Assembly (NCBI GenBank): GCA_036924085.1
Contig: JAVGWX010000011.1
Coordinates: 32,920,386 to 32,984,385, forward strand
From: Ariolimax columbianus
Taxonomy: Eukaryota > Mollusca > Gastropoda > Stylommatophora > Arionidae
Direction of reading: 5' to 3'
Length of the DNA: 64,000 nucleotides
The notes beneath the pieces were generated by a model. That model ran no database searches. It saw only the letters and a list, made by a program, of their open reading frames with translations, and was not told the origin of the DNA. Positions 32,643 through 43,604 of the stretch are shown piece by piece. A program made the translations under genes and the position numbers. How positions within the stretch are numbered: the stretch's first letter is position 1; every line of letters starts with the position of its first letter.

Positions 32643-33809
32643 TTTGCAACCATACTTCCCCCGGAACCCAAACACTTTGGTTTCCCGGAAGCTGCCCGCA
32701 GAGTCATCGAAGCAACTCCTGCGGATCGCTAGTCGGCATCGTTTATGGTCAGAACTACGACGGTATCTGATCGTCTTCGCGCCTCTGACTTTCGTTCTTG
32801 ATTAATGAAAACATTCTTGACAAATGCTTTCGCAGTAGCTCGTCTTGCGGCGATCCAAGAATTTCACCTCTAACGCCGCAATACGAATGCCCCCGTTTGT
32901 CCCTGTTAATCATTACCTCCAGTTCCGAAAACCAACAAAATAGAACCGAGGTCCTATTCCATTATTCCATGCACCATTATTCAGGCAGCCGAGGCCTGCT
33001 TTGAACACTCTAATTTTTTCAAAGTAAACGCGCCGGCCACCCAGGACGCTCAGCGAAGAGCACCCGTGGGAGAGAGCCGGCAGACGGTAGGGCAGGAGAC
33101 AACGGGCAGTGAACCGGCGCGAGCCGGACCGCCCGCCTGCGCCTGAGATCCAACTACGAGCTTTTTAACTGCAACAACTTTAATATACGCTATTGGAGCT
33201 GGAATTACCGCGGCTGCTGGCACCAGACTTGCCCTCCAATAGATCCTCGTTAAAGGGTTTAAAGTGTACTCATTCCAATTACGGGGCCTCGAAAGAGTCC
33301 CGTATTGTTATTTTTCGTCACTACCTCCCCGTGCCGGGAGTGGGTAAGTTGCGCGCCTGCTGCCTTCCTTGGATGTGGTAGCCGTTTCTCATGCTCCCTC
33401 TCCGGAATCGAACCCTGATTCCCCGTTACCCGTTACAAACATGGTAGGCATGTCACGTACCATCGACATTTGATAGGGCAGACATTTGAAAGATGCGTCG
33501 CCGGCACATGAGGCCATGCGATCAGCACAAAGTTATCCAGAGTCACCAGTGGGGACGCCGCAACCCCGCGAGGGGAAACGACGATTGGTTTTGAACTAAT
33601 AAAAGCGCTCTTTCCGCGAGGGTCGGAGCTTGGTAAGCATGTATTAGCTCTAGAATTGCCACAGTTATCCAAGTAGGATCGTGTCATCTAAGGAACCTCG
33701 ACTGATTTAATGAGCCATTCGCGGTTTCACCGTGAGACAGTGTGAACTTAGACATGCATGGCTTAATCTTTGAGACAAGCATATGACTACTGGCAGGATC
33801 AACCAGATA
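32570..33809 (-). pseudogene. 18S rRNA, 5' 1240 nt (long element)
   Basis: Same start, same end and same length as 19295-20534, with about ten single-base differences by eye. Examples are GCCTGCATCCGCC versus GCCCGCCTGCGCC in V4. The break after GACTCAACACGG is at the identical base, so the 18S/monomer junction arose once or is a preferred switching point. It is not functional rRNA. Confidence 0.9.
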
Positions 33810-34441
33810 TCTGTCGGAGACGTACGTACTGCGCACACCGGTCGGCGGAGGAAGGGTGTGTAAAATGCCTCACTGGGACGGCCGCAGGGACCGACTGACG
33901 GGACGGACGGACGGTTGTTCCACCCGTCCCTCACTCCGTCGACCTAGGACCGCCTGACAGGGGCCTTCTACACGCACCAGACGACCGACCGACCGGGCTC
34001 GCTCGAGGAGGGATGGCAGCGCTCTGTGCAGAACGGATCCCAACGACCTCGGCGACGAATTTCACTGGGACTAGAGACACCATTTGGCCTGCCCTTCTCC
34101 GTAGGGAGAGAACGGCAGGGCCTCGAGGCAACGATTCCTGCTTTCCATTTGCCGGTCACAAGCTCTTTGCGAGAGTCGGACCACCAGCGAGACGTACTGT
34201 CGAGCTCTGCTATAAGCCTTAGAGAAATCACCACGGACGGACCACGTTTCCTGATACGGACCAGACTAGGGCACCTCGGTGGAGGAGCCACTACCACAAA
34301 CCGCACCCAATTCGCACTACGGGGAAAGGCAGGCGAGCGTTTTCCGCAAGCCCGCGCTATCGCTCCGCCTGGCGGGACTGAGATCGCTTTACCAACACTG
34401 GTTGAAATTGAGTCGCTGCGGCGAGACAACTACCCCAGATG
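33810..34441 (-). other. 5' external transcribed spacer-like sequence (long element)
   Basis: 632 bp upstream of the 18S start, homologous to 20535-21177 with several small indels (for example near 34080-34130). It begins at the same CATCTGGGG base, directly at the target duplication. A shared start fits an RNA 5' end, most simply the Pol I start site of pre-rRNA; this is an inference. Confidence 0.7.
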
Positions 34442-34452
34442 ACTGACAGTTT

Positions 34453-34954
34453 GAAATCAATGAGGTTAAAAATTGAGAGGCTTAGGTATTCTCAAGCTGC
34501 CTCAAAAAAGTGACACCAAGTTGAGATATGTCAAGTGTCCTGTAAAAACACTGAAAGTCAGCTTGTTCAATTGGTTGTGCGCTATTGGTGATGGCATGAA
34601 CTCTTGTAATAATGCATTTCGTGAACAGTTTGCAAGTAACTAGGAGAATTGAAATTCAAACAATAATTTCCAAGGTTTCCATTGTCTTCTTTCTTATGTA
34701 AGAGTATCATTCTAGAGCTGTGCAAAGCAGTTGATATTTTCCACGTATAAAGATTTTTTTAAAACTTTGAACTATAGATAGATAAAATGGTAGTCTACTA
34801 TTGTGGAGATCCATGCAGTCATGCCATCCTCGCCTGAGGATTTTCAAGGCAGTATATTCTTGAGAGTTATGTGAATTTCAGAGGGCAGGAAATCCAGAAG
34901 GGGGGAAAGTGAGGGTGGGAGGGCAATTGGAGGAGGGTCTAAATATTTGTACAG
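34453..34954. other. Intron sequence, nothing recognised
   Basis: No gene or repeat recognised between the LINE-A duplication and the next LINE fragment. Confidence 0.5.
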
Positions 34955-35390
34955 TTAGTTATTTAGTTAGTTATCAGTCCACTTGTACCCTAATGGACAT
35001 CATGGGAAGCCTTAGCTGCCTTTCCTGGGCCAAATAAGTTGAGTCTGACATCAACCTGTATCGTTGGAAAATCGTCTTTATGTTGTCTATCCACCTTCCC
35101 TTCCCTCGGTCTCCCTCTTGCTCAGTAGCCGGACCATCATGCATAGTAAGCTCACAGGGGAAGCTGGTCAGGGGACATTCTCATGAGATGATCGAATCAG
35201 CATACCTTCTGTCTGGACATATATTTGGGATGACACTGACTCTTGCTGCTTTCTGGCATCTGGTCTCAATTTCTTTGTCGCCCTTGCCATCTTTTGAGAA
35301 AATGTTGCTCAGGTACCTGACTTTCTGAGCCTGCTGGAGAGCCACGCTCTGAATGCTCAAATTAAGCGGCCCTCTGTTCTGTCCTGCTAA
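34955..35390 (-). pseudogene. LINE 3' fragment (RT thumb to tail), minus strand
   Basis: The minus strand reads QQAQKVRYLSNIFSKDGKGD, equivalent to the KYLGSIISKDG block after the RT palm. An internal deletion follows, then a GDRGKGRWIDNIKTI C-terminal block, ending in an AACTAACTAA-type tail. It belongs to a different family from LINE-A and LINE-B. Confidence 0.6.
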
Positions 35391-37151
35391 ATGATAACAC
35401 TAAAAAAAGATATACGGGTTGTACAAGGAGACTGGAACATCAAAATTGGAGAAGAAGCAGTGAGAGATTGGTGAGAAACCTGCAGATCATATGGAAACAA
35501 AGACACAAATAACAAAGGACTGAAGACTACTGGAATTTGCACACTACAACAAGCTACCGGTGGAAAACATACTGGGGCCAAATAAACCATCTAGGCATTG
35601 GACATGGCACAACCCAAGTGAAGAGCTACATAGCCAAATAGACTACATATTGGTCCAGAAATGATTCAGATCCAGCATTTATAACACTCGGACAAGAAGC
35701 TTCCCCAGGGCAGATATAGGAAGGAATCATGACTTACTGCATTTTAATGCAGCAATAATAGGCTCAGCTACAGAGATCTTAGGGAAGCAACAGACCAAAA
35801 GGAAGTCCTGGGTTACAAAGAAAATGCTTGTGCGATAAGAGAAGAGAATTGAAGATTCTAAAGAACACCCAGAAGGATCTATTAGGCATAGAGTTGATAA
35901 ATGGAGAAATAAGGTTCAAGATGAGAGAGGCAAAAGTGGCGTGGATCACCGAACAGTCAAGAACAGAGCACAAATTGGTCAGAAATGATGCCAAAGGGGC
36001 ATACAAGATTGTCAAAGATCTTATAAGGTCGCAGTACAACAACACAGGATAAGTATGGAAAATGCCTTACAAAAGACCAAGAGGTATTCTCAGGTTGGAC
36101 GAAACACTCCACAGAACTATACACTCATCAGTGTTCTCAATTAGCCAGAAAAAACAATTTTCCCCTTACCTCATGGGATTCACGAAAACCAAGTAATAAC
36201 TAAAAAAGAGGTGGCTGCAGCGGTGAAGACGATATAGAAGGGGAAAGCTGTTGGAGTGGATAATATTCTGGCAGAGCTCATACAGGCGGGTGATAGTGCA
36301 ATAATTGACATCCTGACATACATCTGCCATAGAATATGGCAGACAGGAAAATTGCCACTCCGCCTGGTCAAAATCAATGGTCCTGCCGATACCTAAGTCA
36401 GGAAACCTAATGCTTTTACAAAACTATAGAATAGTCAGCCTCATTAGCCACCCTAGCAAAGTCTTGATCAGAATAATTCTCAACAGACTGAAATCTCAAG
36501 CTCAGAACATCATTGCTGAAGAACAAGCAGGATTTCGTGCCTGAAGAAGCACCACCGAGTAGATCTTCAATCTTACTTACTTACTTAGTCGCTCCTCTTC
36601 TACCGTGAGGTGTAGAGGTTTGCCAGAGAGAATGCCACACTGCTCTATCCGCCGTCTTTTTCCTGGCCTCTTTCCAATCCATCCCTCAATCACTTAGGGA
36701 CTGTCGTATGTTGTCTTCCCAACGTACTATGGGACGTCCTGGGGGTCTGCGTCCTTGACTTTTTATCTCCCATGACCGCTTTGGTATCTGATCTTCTTCC
36801 ATTCTACAGACATGGTCAAACCACTGTAATTGGGACTGCTCCACTCTTGTCTGCAGGGGTTGAACTTCAAGATTGTTACGTATTGTGTGGTTATGGATCT
36901 TGTCCCGTTTCATCACCTGAACCGCCTTTCTTAGGTACCTAATTTCTGAAGGTTGTAATTGCCTTTCTTGGGCTGTAGTTATTGCCCATGACTCACATCC
37001 ATATGTCAGGACAGGCACATAGGTCGAGCAGTATACATCCATCTTTGTTTTCCTGCTTATTTCTTTTTTACTGAGGAAACCTCTGTTTATTGCATGGAAA
37101 AGTCTACCTGCTGCTGCCCTTCGTGTAGTTAACTCCTCTTTGATTCCTCCC

Positions 37152-39663
37152 CTATGATAAACACCAGACTGATGTGGCACCTGGAAGCAAAACACATATT
37201 AATTCCACAGCAAGCAGGATTTAGACAACACAGATCTACTGAGGACCACTCTCATAGCGCAGGAAATAGAGGATGCTTACCAAGAGAAAAAGCATACAGT
37301 AGCGGTTTGGGTGGATCTAGAGAAGGCATTTGACAAGGTGTCGAAAGAGGGACTTAAAGTCAAGCTACGAAGAAGTGAAGTATCTAGAAAAATTTACAGA
37401 TGGATCAGCCACTACCTCGAAAACAGAACAGCCAGAGTTCAAGTACAAGGGCAGATGAGCAAAAAGGTGACACTGGAGCAAGGAGTACCCCAAAGGGGAG
37501 TACTGTCACCCACACTTTTTTTGGTATACATAAACAACATCATAGAGAATATACCAAGAAGAGTCCACAACTCCATGCTTGCAGACGATCTGGCTATGTG
37601 GACCTCTGAAGAAAATCTCACAGTAGCAAACAGTAAGTTGCATCAGGCCCTAACATCGCTGGAGGAGTGGGCGAAATCATGGCTAGTCAAAATAAATGAG
37701 GAAAAAAACATGTATAATATTCTCTCTTTCAAATAAACCACAGAACACCAAAATAAGTCTTAATGGCAAATATCTGCAGATAAAAGACAACCAAAATTGC
37801 TTGGGTGTCACATTTGATCAGCGCATGACATGGAAAAGTCAGATTGAGAGAAACCGAATGAGAGCAAGACAAAGAATGGCAATCATGAACTTGCTGGCCC
37901 AAGCTGGGGAGCAGACGAAAGAATACTGAAGAAACTGTACCCTGGAAGAGTGAGACCTGTTCTCGAGTATGGCATTGCGGCATGGGCAACAGCAGCAAAG
38001 CCGAACTTTGATAAAATTAGCAAACTTCAAAACCAAGACATGAGAGTTATAACAGAAGGCATGAAGTCAACAATTGTAGAACTTGAAAAGATTACAAATC
38101 TGCAATCCATGACCGACAGAAGAAACAGCAGAGCCCAGCAGCAAGCAGAGAAACTCCGAAGACTGACAGACCATCTAATGCATCAGAGGCTAAATAGATT
38201 TGGAAAAGGGAAACTAAAGCGGAGAAACTTTGCAGAAATAGCCAAAGCAAAGTTGAGCGATGACCCTATGAACACCGTAACAATACCAAAGCCCATCCCT
38301 ACTGTACGCAAACCCACCTGGAAGCAGCATATCATTCCAGAGGTGGTAGAAAATAAACCAGGTATTGGAAACAAGAACAGCCAGACTGAAGAAGAAAGAA
38401 GAGACATAACTCTGAGGTACATAGCGGAAAACTACCCAAGCATGGACTGGACATGCATAAACCGACGGTTCTGTAACAAACACAACACAGAATGGAGGGG
38501 GAGGGTTATTCCTGGGCCTAACAAATGGTAGAAAAATAACACTGTCAGTTTTGTTCTTGATATATATAAATGATTTGGACATTGATATGAGATCCATGAT
38601 TGCAAAATTTGCTGATGACACAATACTAAAACTATGCCACTTAACGTTAAGTTAAGTGGCAACTGGAAAATTCTCAAGCAATTTCAGAGCGGAGGCAGAG
38701 GCACTGAAGGCAGCAGTAAAAGCAATGCTGACAGGCGAAAGCAATGATAACCAGATAGTCCTGTTTACAGATGCCCTGGCTGTGGTTACAGCACTAAAAA
38801 AAAAAAGCCAGAAAAATACAGAACTTAATGATTTAAGAGCAGTACTCTGTCAACTATGCCAGCAGTCCGCACCAAAAAGAGTAGTGGTACAGTGGGTTCC
38901 ATCCCACTGTAACATCCAAGGCAACGAGTAGGCAGACAGACTGGCAAAAGAAGGTGCAAGATTACCACAACCAAATTCTAGTGTGACCTACAAAGAGTCC
39001 AAAAGGTTTATTAGGGCCAGATACATGGCCAAATGGGAAACAGAACATACTGGCTACACAATAAATGATGCCTAGTACCGCAGGTCGTGGTCTTCAGACT
39101 CCGCACAGGCCACAATAGACTGAGGTACCACCTATTCAATAAACTGAAGATAGGTGGCACTGACGAATGCACTTGTGGTACCGGGAAAATGACCGTCTGC
39201 TACAAAACTGCCCGACATACGAGGACCAGAGAAAGCACATGTGGCCATCACCAGTGGCAACACTAGACAAACCTTATGGCAGTGTCGACAGCCTCAGGAT
39301 CACCGCTGCTTTTTTCGAAAAAATACAGGTTGACGTTTGACAGCGTACGAAGAATAAGAAGAACAGAAGAGAGCAGGTCATGGTCTTCAGACTTTGCACA
39401 GGCCGCAACAGACTGAGGTACTATCTATTCAATAAACTGAAGATAGGTGGCACTGACGAATGCACCTGTGGTACAGGGAAAATGACCGCTGAACATCTGC
39501 TGCAAAATTGCACGACATACGAGGACCAGAGAAAGCACATGTGGCTATCACCAGTTGCAATACTAGACAAGCTCTATGTCAGTGTCGACAGCCTCAGGAT
39601 GACAGCTACTTTCTTCGAACAAATTCAAGTTGACATCTGACAGCGTACGAAGAAGAAGAAGAA
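37152..39663 (+). mobile_element. LINE-A copy 2, 5'-truncated, with duplicated 3' end
   Basis: Inserted in LINE-B2 with an exact GATTCCTCCC duplication (37142-37151 and 39664-39673). It starts in the RT fingers (AGFRQHRSTED region). The palm is VDLEKAFDKVSKEGLKVKL with LADDLAMW for FADD (37311-37736). The thumb and linker are 37950-38531 and RNase H is 38656-38931, then stops. The C-terminal domain occurs twice: about 39090-39362, ending in a GAA-rich tail, then again 39363-39640 with its own tail. It carries a 0.1-kb foreign RT piece at 38551-38660. It belongs to an older subfamily, closer to the copy at 50472-52035. Confidence 0.85.
38551..38660 (+). pseudogene. Foreign RT fragment inside LINE-A2, with perfect palindrome
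   Basis: About 110 bp reads FVLDIYINDLDIDM and IAKFADDTILKLC, a palm fragment of a CR1/jockey-type RT (LINE-G-like), inserted within the RNase H coding sequence between KITLSV and TGKFSSNF. It ends in a 25-nt perfect inverted repeat (38636-38660, arms GCCACTTAAC and GTTAAGTGGC). No target duplication is visible, so capture by template switching or end-joining is more likely than transposition. Confidence 0.65.
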
Positions 39664-41861
39664 GATTCCTCCCTTGCAATCTATTACCACTCCTAGATAT
39701 TTAAAGTTGCTGACCTGCTCCAGTGCTCGTGTTTCCAGGATTATCTGATGTCTCTTTTCATCTCTGGTGATCACCATGGTTTTTGTTTTGGAGTTCCTGA
39801 TGTGCATACCTCTCTTCTTCAATTCTTCTTCGCAGACCTGCAAGTTGATCTGGAGATGTGCTTCAGATTTTGGGATCAGGGCCACATCATCTACAAATGC
39901 TAGTTCCGATATGTAACTTGGTCTCATCTTCCAGTACCCTACTTCATACTTGTTTGTCCGTTCCTTGCAGGCTTTGATGACTTCATCCATGAGGAGTATG
40001 TCCTGCTGCTTTACCAATCTTAATTTTCTCCAATGCTGCCTTTAGTTCTTCCATTGTGATATTATTGTTTCCCTCCATGGCTCCCTCTTCTTGAATTTGG
40101 ACTGTTACTTCCAGAGCTTGGTTTTCCTCCACTCCAAGGAGATCTGAGAAATATTCTTTCCATCTGTTCATTACCTCTTCTGGGGCGGTCAACAGCACAC
40201 CTTGTTTATCTTTAACAAATTTCAGGGGGCATTCCTTTTCCTTCCTCATGTTCTTTAAGGTCCTTTAGAACGGTTTCTTGTTTTCTCCAGCATTATTTTA
40301 CAGTTTCACTCCAAATTCTTCCCAGGAGTTCTGTTTGCCCTTGAGCACTGTCTTCTTTGCTTCTGTTCTAAAATTTACATATTCTTTATATTTTCTTGTT
40401 TGTTCTTCTGAATTCCTAGCCCCTGGGTATTGCTTCCATGCCTTTTTCTTTTCTCGTATTATTCTTTTCACTTCTTCTGTCCGCCATGGTGTACTCTTTC
40501 TCTTCCACCCTTCTTTGGTTTGAATGCATGCCTCTGCTGCAGCCTCTTTGAGGATGTCTTTTAATTTTACCTAGAGCATTTCCATATCTTCTTCAGATTC
40601 CTCTATCCTTTTTATTGCTGTTATTATGAGCCCTTGGTATCTCCTCTTAACATCTGGTTCTCGTAGTTTGAAAGCCTTAATTTTATTTTCTCCTTGTGTG
40701 TTGTTTCATGCTTGCTGATGGGTGTTTGCCTGGCTGGATAGTGTTTTTCAATTTCTCTCTTAATTTTAACTAGGTAGTGGTCGCTTCCTATCTCTGGTCC
40801 TCTGAACACTCTAGCATCCTTTACATACTTGAAATCAGTTTTCCTCACTATTTCATAGTCAATTATGGATCTTTCATTTCTTGCCGGCTCCCATCTTGTG
40901 TAGGCATGGATACGCTTGTGTAGAAACCTTGTATTTGTAATGACAAGGTTTTTGTTCTCTGCAGAATCTCAGCAGTAGTTTTCCATGGCATTTAAGACAT
41001 CTTCTCCATACCTACCGATCACTCCATCCCATCTAGAATAGTCGTTTCCAACTCCTGCATTGAAGTCTCCAAGGAGAAGTGTTTCATTATGGCAATTGTC
41101 AAATGTCCTTTGAAGGAGCTCATAAAATCTTTTATGTCAGTGCTCTCATCTTTGTTTGGTGCATACACAGTGACCGTATCCATTTGACTATCATCCCCTT
41201 GTAGACTTAGAACCATCAGTTGTTCTGAAATGAACTTTCAACCTTCAATGTTTGCTTTGTTATAACTATCCCCTAAACAGCCTACCCCTGCCCTGGCTCT
41301 GCAGTCATGGGAATAACATGTTACCGTCATGGTCCAGAACGCCCTGTCCCTTTTTCTTTGTTTCTGTAAGTGCCAGGACTATCAATTTTGCTCTCCTCAT
41401 CTCCTCTATTGGTTCATGTTCTTTTCCATTTATACTTTGTACATTCCATGTTCCGTAAATTGTGGTCTTTATTTCTCGCCTGTTCGTCACCATTGAGATC
41501 AGTCCGGTTTTCTCTGTGTTTTGACTTGTAATCGTTTTTTAAGACAAACAGGTGATTAGCCTGTTGTGTCTTTGCATGGTGGAGGGGCTGCCTCCTTAGA
41601 GCTTCCATGCCTGCCGACCCGTTTTTGTCCATGGCTGCTTATTTATTCGCAGCTAACCTCCAAATTAGGAGGCCTTTCAGCAATCCGCAACCCTGCTGAC
41701 TTGCCTGGTAGGAGGTAGGTTTCTCCCCCAGGAGATCTTCAATCTACGAATACTAAATAAGAAATATTTGGAACACCAACATCTATACCATGTGTTTAAT
41801 GACTTTCAAAAGGCGTTTGAAAGAGTCTGGCATGATGCTCTATGGACAACAATAAAGATAT

Positions 41862-42566
41862 GATGTTCATCCATCACAAGTGATGAAGACCACTCTCTTT
41901 TTTCAGCCGCGTGGACAGTCTTTTCTCTTGCTGTGTCCGCTGAAATGGTGACCTGCGCTGTGATTTGGATTAAAGTGAGGAAGAAACTGCGCCTTTTGTC
42001 AACCTCACTCTCTGGTCCTGAGCTACATTTCGCCAGTGGCAAGATATTTATCGAGACAACTGGAGATAGCATAGAATGCAGATTTTTCCTCAGGGTTTAC
42101 TACCGAAGCCATTACCGTAAACAAGTATCCCACAAGACAGTGGAGTTGTGTGTCTTGCCTTTTCTATAACCACAAGAGGTCATAGGGACATCACTCAACG
42201 TGTGAGTGAGTCTGGCATCTCTTCCTGGCTGTGTTCAGTTCATTATAGTAGTGTTTACATTTTCACAAGTCAATTTCGTGACGTCCAGCCGTGTGAAATA
42301 TGACACAGGTTTAAGCATAGTGCCATTCATATAGCCGATGTCCAGACCAGGATAATCGGACAGAAGAAATCACAAAAAATGAACGAATTAACCAGTGCAA
42401 ACAGAAAACAACACCACCTTTCAGTGAACACAAGTGTAAGTCGTCAACTAGTGTGAATTTCAGGCAAATGTGTGGTCGGGAGGCATCGATAATGAACCAA
42501 AACAGTAGAGCAATGTAGAACCGCAGCCAGTTACTGCGCCATCTTTGTTGTGTAATGCTGATACGT
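41862..42566. mobile_element. Repeat X, copy 2 (705 bp, inverted)
   Basis: Reverse-complement counterpart of 1478-2199. Flanked by AATAAAGATAT (41851-41861) and AATGAAGATAT (42567-42577), 10 of 11 identical. It splits the RT of LINE-C between ALWTTIK and the next RT block. No coding capacity is seen. Confidence 0.75.
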
Positions 42567-43604
42567 AATGAAGATATATAACATCAACAGTAACATTGTG
42601 AGTTATCGAGAATCTATATGATAAGGTAACATGCGCAGTCTTTGTGGATGGAAAAATAGGTGAATGGTTCAGCACATCCATCTGCATAAGACAAGGATGT
42701 ATACGCTCCCTGACACTCTTCAACATATTCCTAGAAAGAATTATGACTGATGCTCTTTAAGATCGTGTTAGCACTGTCAGGATAGGAGATAGAACGGACT
42801 GTCAGGAACTGAGACGGAACTTTGGGAATTGATCAGAAGACTGGATATAACAGCACAGGGTTATTGCATGGAGATAAATACAGAAAAGACAAAGTTGATG
42901 ACTAACAACACTGAAGGAACCAATACTGATCAAAGCACATGGACGGAAGCTTGAAACAGTGAACTGCATTAAGTATCTGGGTTCAACAATCCGTGATGAA
43001 GGATCAAAACCAGAGGTCCTGGCCGGAATAGCACAAACTACAGCAGCACTTGCATGATTGAAACCTATGTGGAAAGATAAGAAACTCTCCCTCACCATAA
43101 CAGTCAGACTATTGCGCTCACTGGTTCTGTTTTATATTCCTCTACGCCTGCGAAACATGGACCTGCAGACCTTCAGAGAAGAATCTAGGCCATGGAGATG
43201 AGATGTTCTAGAAGACTCCTTAATATCACCTACAAAGACCGTATCACAAATGATGAAATACAACGAAGAATCTAGAACGCATGTTGACTTTACAATGACC
43301 TGCTCAACGATCAAAAGGCAAAAGTTGACTTAGTATGGCCACGTCTTGACCTCAGGTTAGCCTTGCAAGTATATACTACAGGACACAGTACAAGACAAGC
43401 AAAAATGGGGACGTCTGATAAAGCGATGGGAATACAACATCCATGAATGGACTAACCCAGTACCCGAGGAGGTGCAGACAGAGAGGGGTGATGCAGGATT
43501 TGTAGAAGTGTCAGCAGGAATGTTCCAATGATCTCAAGAGAACTGTTTTCTGCCCACCTTTAGAGTTGGCTTAACCATGCTGATACGCACACCTTACTTA
43601 TCAC

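Larger units (their letters stand above)
27058..34441 (-). mobile_element. LINE-A copy 1: full-length LINE with an rRNA-derived 5' leader
   Basis: This is a 7384-bp insertion with exact 11-bp flanking duplications. In element orientation it runs 5' ETS (34441-33810), 18S 1-1240 (33809-32570), four chimeric 28S/18S monomers (to about 31953), 28S 3' end (to about 31529), a region of unknown origin (to 30994), a 1302-codon ORF (30993-27085), about ten bases of 3' UTR and a (GAA)n tail. There is no tail or duplication between the rRNA part and the ORF, so the rRNA was already joined to the LINE when it inserted. It sits antisense in a large Tmtc3 intron. Confidence 0.9.
36574..41732 (-). mobile_element. 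LINE-B copy 2, RT-deleted, split by a LINE-A insertion
   Basis: Flanked by an exact 13-bp duplication AGATCTTCAATCT (36561-36573 and 41733-41745) inside LINE-C. It is about 2.64 kb after removing LINE-A copy 2. The 5' head is at 41732 and the TAAG-type tail at 36574. Endonuclease fragments are TTIYGTWNVQSINGKEHEP (41305-41493), VYAPNKDESTDIKD (41019-41216) and SDHYLVKIKREIEKHY (40624-40848). The junction at 39997/39998 is the same 571-bp RT deletion as in the copy at 3775. FVDD replaces FADD in 39625-40017. The C-terminal frame is 36686-37195. Confidence 0.85.
35395..43600 (+). pseudogene. LINE-C, host element of a nest, broken
   Basis: This is an old endonuclease-RT LINE in three pieces: 35395-36560, 41746-41850 and 42578-43600. 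Endonuclease traces start at RVVQGDWNIKIGEEA. The RT linker has a GKAVGVDNI-like block in another frame near 36245. Then comes EEQAGFRA, and after LINE-B2 is removed DFQKAFERVWHDALWTTIK, and after X2 ICIRQGCIRSLTLFNIFLER. The thumb and basic C-terminus lie at 42730-43500. The reading order is restored only by removing 36574-41732 and 41862-42566. It has stops throughout. Confidence 0.75.

Noticed and set aside
17633..34441. Simple segmental duplication explaining the two rRNA units
   Set aside because: The two units have different target duplications and unrelated flanks, one contains the LINE ORF and the other does not, and divergence varies strongly along the unit.
27058..34441. LINE-A inserted beside an older rDNA pseudogene
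   Set aside because: No GAA tail or duplication lies between ORF and rRNA. The only matching duplication is at the outer edges. The short element repeats the same leader without the ORF.
27058..34441. A site-specific 28S R2 or R1 element
   Set aside because: The flanks are Tmtc3 intron, not 28S. The R2 target region of 28S is not among the pieces present, and R2 lacks an APE endonuclease. R1 has an ORF1 not seen here.
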